A stretch of DNA of 7,226 nt from Thermoprotei archaeon (lineage in GTDB: Archaea > Thermoproteota > Thermoprotei_A > Sulfolobales > Ignisphaeraceae). The notes beneath the pieces were generated by a model that made no database searches, was not told the origin of the DNA, and worked only from the letters and a program-made list of their open reading frames with translations. The translations under genes were made by a program, and so were the position numbers. The stretch spans positions 1 through 7,226 of the forward strand of contig QMWY01000050.1 in assembly GCA_003661865.1 (NCBI GenBank), written 5' to 3'. Positions 5,924 to 7,226 of the stretch are shown piece by piece (position 1 is the stretch's first letter; every line of letters begins with the position of its first letter).

Positions 5924-6739
5924 CTCCTCGGGCTTCATCCTCCTATACATCCCCTCGCCGGGGAACCTGCCGCTCCTCACATCCTCTACATAGCTCTCGA
6001 CTGCGCGGCGCATAACCGAGGCGACATCTGCGTACCTCCGGGTGAAGTAGGGGGGCTCCTCGGTCAGCCCCACTATGTCGTGGAGCACTATTATCTGGCC
6101 GTCGCACCAGGGCCCGCTGCCTATGCAGATCGTCGGTATCCTGAGCCTCTTAGTGATCTCCGCAGCGACCTCGGCAACCGTGTTCTCTATAACAACCGCG
6201 AAGGCCCCGGCGTCCTCACGGGCCTTGGCATCCTCTAGGAGCTTAGCGGCCTGCTCCGCCTTCTTACCCATGAGCCTGTACCCCCCGATCGTGAGGAAGC
6301 GCTGGGGGGTCAGCCCCACGTGGCCCATCACGGGTATCCCTGCCTTGACAAGCGCTTCGACCCTATCGGCCACCTCCGCACCACCCTCGAGCTTAACGGC
6401 GTCGGCCCCCGCGCGTATGAAGGCGGCGGCGTTCCTAAGGGCCTCGCTGCGCGACCTCTCGTAGCTCATGAACGGCATGTCCCCGACTACGAGTGCGCGG
6501 GGCCTTGCACGGGCAACAGCCCTTACGTGGTGCAGCATCTCCTTCATCGAGACGTATATCGTCGCGGGCAGCCCCAGCTCCACCATTGCGACCGAGTCCC
6601 CCACGAGGATCCCGTCGACCCCAGCCGCATCGACTATCCTCGCCTGGGGGTAGCTGTACGCGGTGATCATGACTATGCGCTCACCGCGCTGCTTCTTCTT
6701 CACGAAGTCCCGTGGTGTCACCCTACGGGGAGCAGACAC
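5882..6739 (-). CDS. panB: 3-methyl-2-oxobutanoate hydroxymethyltransferase (ketopantoate synthesis)
   Basis: Transfers a one-carbon unit from a methylene-pterin cofactor to 3-methyl-2-oxobutanoate, giving ketopantoate, the first committed step towards pantoate and coenzyme A. The 285-residue TIM-barrel protein shows ITAYSYPQAR (25-34), LVGDSVAMVELG (45-56), VVGDMPFMSY (84-93), AVKLEGG (114-120), GIPVMGHVGLTPQ (134-146), GAFAVVIE (178-185) and CDGQIIVLHDIVGL (after an IGSGP turn). The metal ligands D48, D87 and E118 and the catalytic-type Glu185 are in place. Compared with the E. coli enzyme it carries about 20 extra C-terminal residues (MKPEELEAFRKLLRELDR) that look helical. Start is GTG 6739: minus-strand GGTG (6750-6747) lies 7 nt upstream. 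An internal GTG at 6721 is possible but lacks as good a site. It overlaps panE by 17 nt and faces the ligase gene. Confidence 0.97.
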   Translation of the reverse strand: MSAPRRVTPRDFVKKKQRGERIVMITAYSYPQARIVDAAGVDGILVGDSVAMVELGLPATIYVSMKEMLHHVRAVARARPRALVVGDMPFMSYERSRSEALRNAAAFIRAGADAVKLEGGAEVADRVEALVKAGIPVMGHVGLTPQRFLTIGGYRLMGKKAEQAAKLLEDAKAREDAGAFAVVIENTVAEVAAEITKRLRIPTICIGSGPWCDGQIIVLHDIVGLTEEPPYFTRRYADVASVMRRAVESYVEDVRSGRFPGEGMYRRMKPEELEAFRKLLRELDR

Positions 6740-7226
6740 GACTCGCCACCTTCACAAGCGCTGTTAGAACCTCGTTAACCGGGGCTTCTAAACCTAGCTC
6801 CCGCGCCTTGGAGGCTATGAAGCCGTTGATGTAGTCGATCTCCGTCTCGCGGCAGGCCTCGAGGTCCTGGAGCATCGATGACTTGTTGCCGCTGGTGGCC
6901 CTGAGGACCTCGATCAGCGCCTCTACGGGGTCTCGCGGAAGCTCTACCCCCAGCCTCCTAGCGACCTCAGCACCCTCCTCAACAGCCGTGCGGGCTACGG
7001 CCAGAAGCTCAGGGTGCTTCAGCAGCTCCCCGTTCCGCACCCGGAGGAGGGCTGTTAAGGGGTTGATCCCGGCGTTGATAAGGGTCTTGAGCCAGCGCCA
7101 TCCCTCAACGTTCTCCACAACCCTTGCCCTGAGCCCCGAGCTCCTGAGCAGCTCCGCAACATCCTCCAGCCCGGCCCTATCGCTACCGCCCAGCATTATC
7201 TCGCCCTCGCCGGAGGGGATCACAAC
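6723..7226 (-). CDS. panE: 2-dehydropantoate 2-reductase (ketopantoate reductase), C-terminal part
   Basis: Reduces ketopantoate to pantoate with NAD(P)H in coenzyme A synthesis. Only the last 167 codons are present; the N-terminal Rossmann domain with its GxGxxG motif lies beyond 7226. The frame is open to the edge, so the GTG at 7223 is an internal valine and not a start. The substrate-binding C-terminal domain is clear: WRWLKTLINAGINPLTALL with the catalytic-type lysine (visible residue 47, equivalent to E. coli K176) and two asparagines (51, 55), then VRNGELL, the GNKSSMLQD block (113-121) and TEIDYINGFI (128-137). The gene ends ASRVCSP with its stop inside panB, so the two are almost certainly one operon. 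In Thermococcus this enzyme is the CoA feedback point, so the same may hold here (inference). Confidence 0.95.
   Translation of the reverse strand, partial: VVIPSGEGEIMLGGSDRAGLEDVAELLRSSGLRARVVENVEGWRWLKTLINAGINPLTALLRVRNGELLKHPELLAVARTAVEEGAEVARRLGVELPRDPVEALIEVLRATSGNKSSMLQDLEACRETEIDYINGFIASKARELGLEAPVNEVLTALVKVASRVCSP
6747..6750 (-). promoter_or_regulatory. panB ribosome-binding site inside the end of panE
   Basis: Minus strand GAAGGTGG (6753-6746) contains GGTG with 7 nt to the GTG at 6739. It lies within the last codons of panE, so panB is placed for translational coupling. Confidence 0.7.

Noticed and set aside
6320..6778. Plus-strand open frames opposite panB (also 6075-6464)
   Set aside because: Antisense shadows of a strongly conserved enzyme; the translations have no recognisable domain.
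7221..7223. GTG 7223 as a start for the reductase
   Set aside because: The frame continues open to the window edge and the Rossmann domain is missing, so this is an internal valine of a truncated view and not a short gene.

Overview
The window looks like part of the chromosome of a hyperthermophilic crenarchaeon (Thermoproteota). Four things point there. The CoA-biosynthesis genes are of the archaeal type, including a 4-phosphopantoate--beta-alanine ligase. Promoters have the archaeal BRE/TATA form. Ribosome-binding sites are GGTG. Codon use favours AGG/AGA for Arg and ATA for Ile in GC-rich DNA, with GTG and TTG starts. A GC-rich member of the Desulfurococcales/Acidilobales grade would fit, but I cannot name a species from sequence alone.

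Left part (1-4582): a divergent pair is transcribed away from a 117-nt intergenic region. Leftward runs an archaeal type II/IV secretion ATPase of the pilus/archaellum motor family; it is cut by the window edge after its Walker B motif. Rightward runs a very large exported protein of 1111 residues. It has a signal peptide, a probable beta-propeller interrupted by an Ig-like domain, a ladder of Ig-like/carboxypeptidase-regulatory-like repeats, 23 N-glycosylation sequons, one C-terminal membrane helix and a short acidic cytoplasmic tail. One symmetric element (TATA with a BRE-like flank on both sides) could drive both genes.

Middle (4583-5122): a small gene of 139 codons, which I do not recognise, encodes two helical coiled-coil-like segments joined by a Pro-rich linker. 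It has its own TATA box, and the predicted transcript start and GGTG site support the ATG at 4659 over an upstream GTG.

Right part (5123-7226): three enzymes of archaeal coenzyme A synthesis. On the minus strand, ketopantoate reductase (PanE, C-terminal part only) overlaps ketopantoate hydroxymethyltransferase (PanB) by 17 nt. Facing them on the plus strand is the phosphopantothenate-forming ligase, which overlaps the end of panB by 42 nt tail to tail. Together they cover ketoisovalerate to ketopantoate to pantoate, and phosphopantoate to phosphopantothenate. The intervening pantoate kinase is not in the window.

No tRNA, rRNA, CRISPR array, insertion sequence or origin was seen. The part most likely to be undescribed is the giant propeller/Ig surface protein with its divergent secretion ATPase and small coiled-coil neighbour. 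The CoA genes are ordinary apart from how tightly they overlap.
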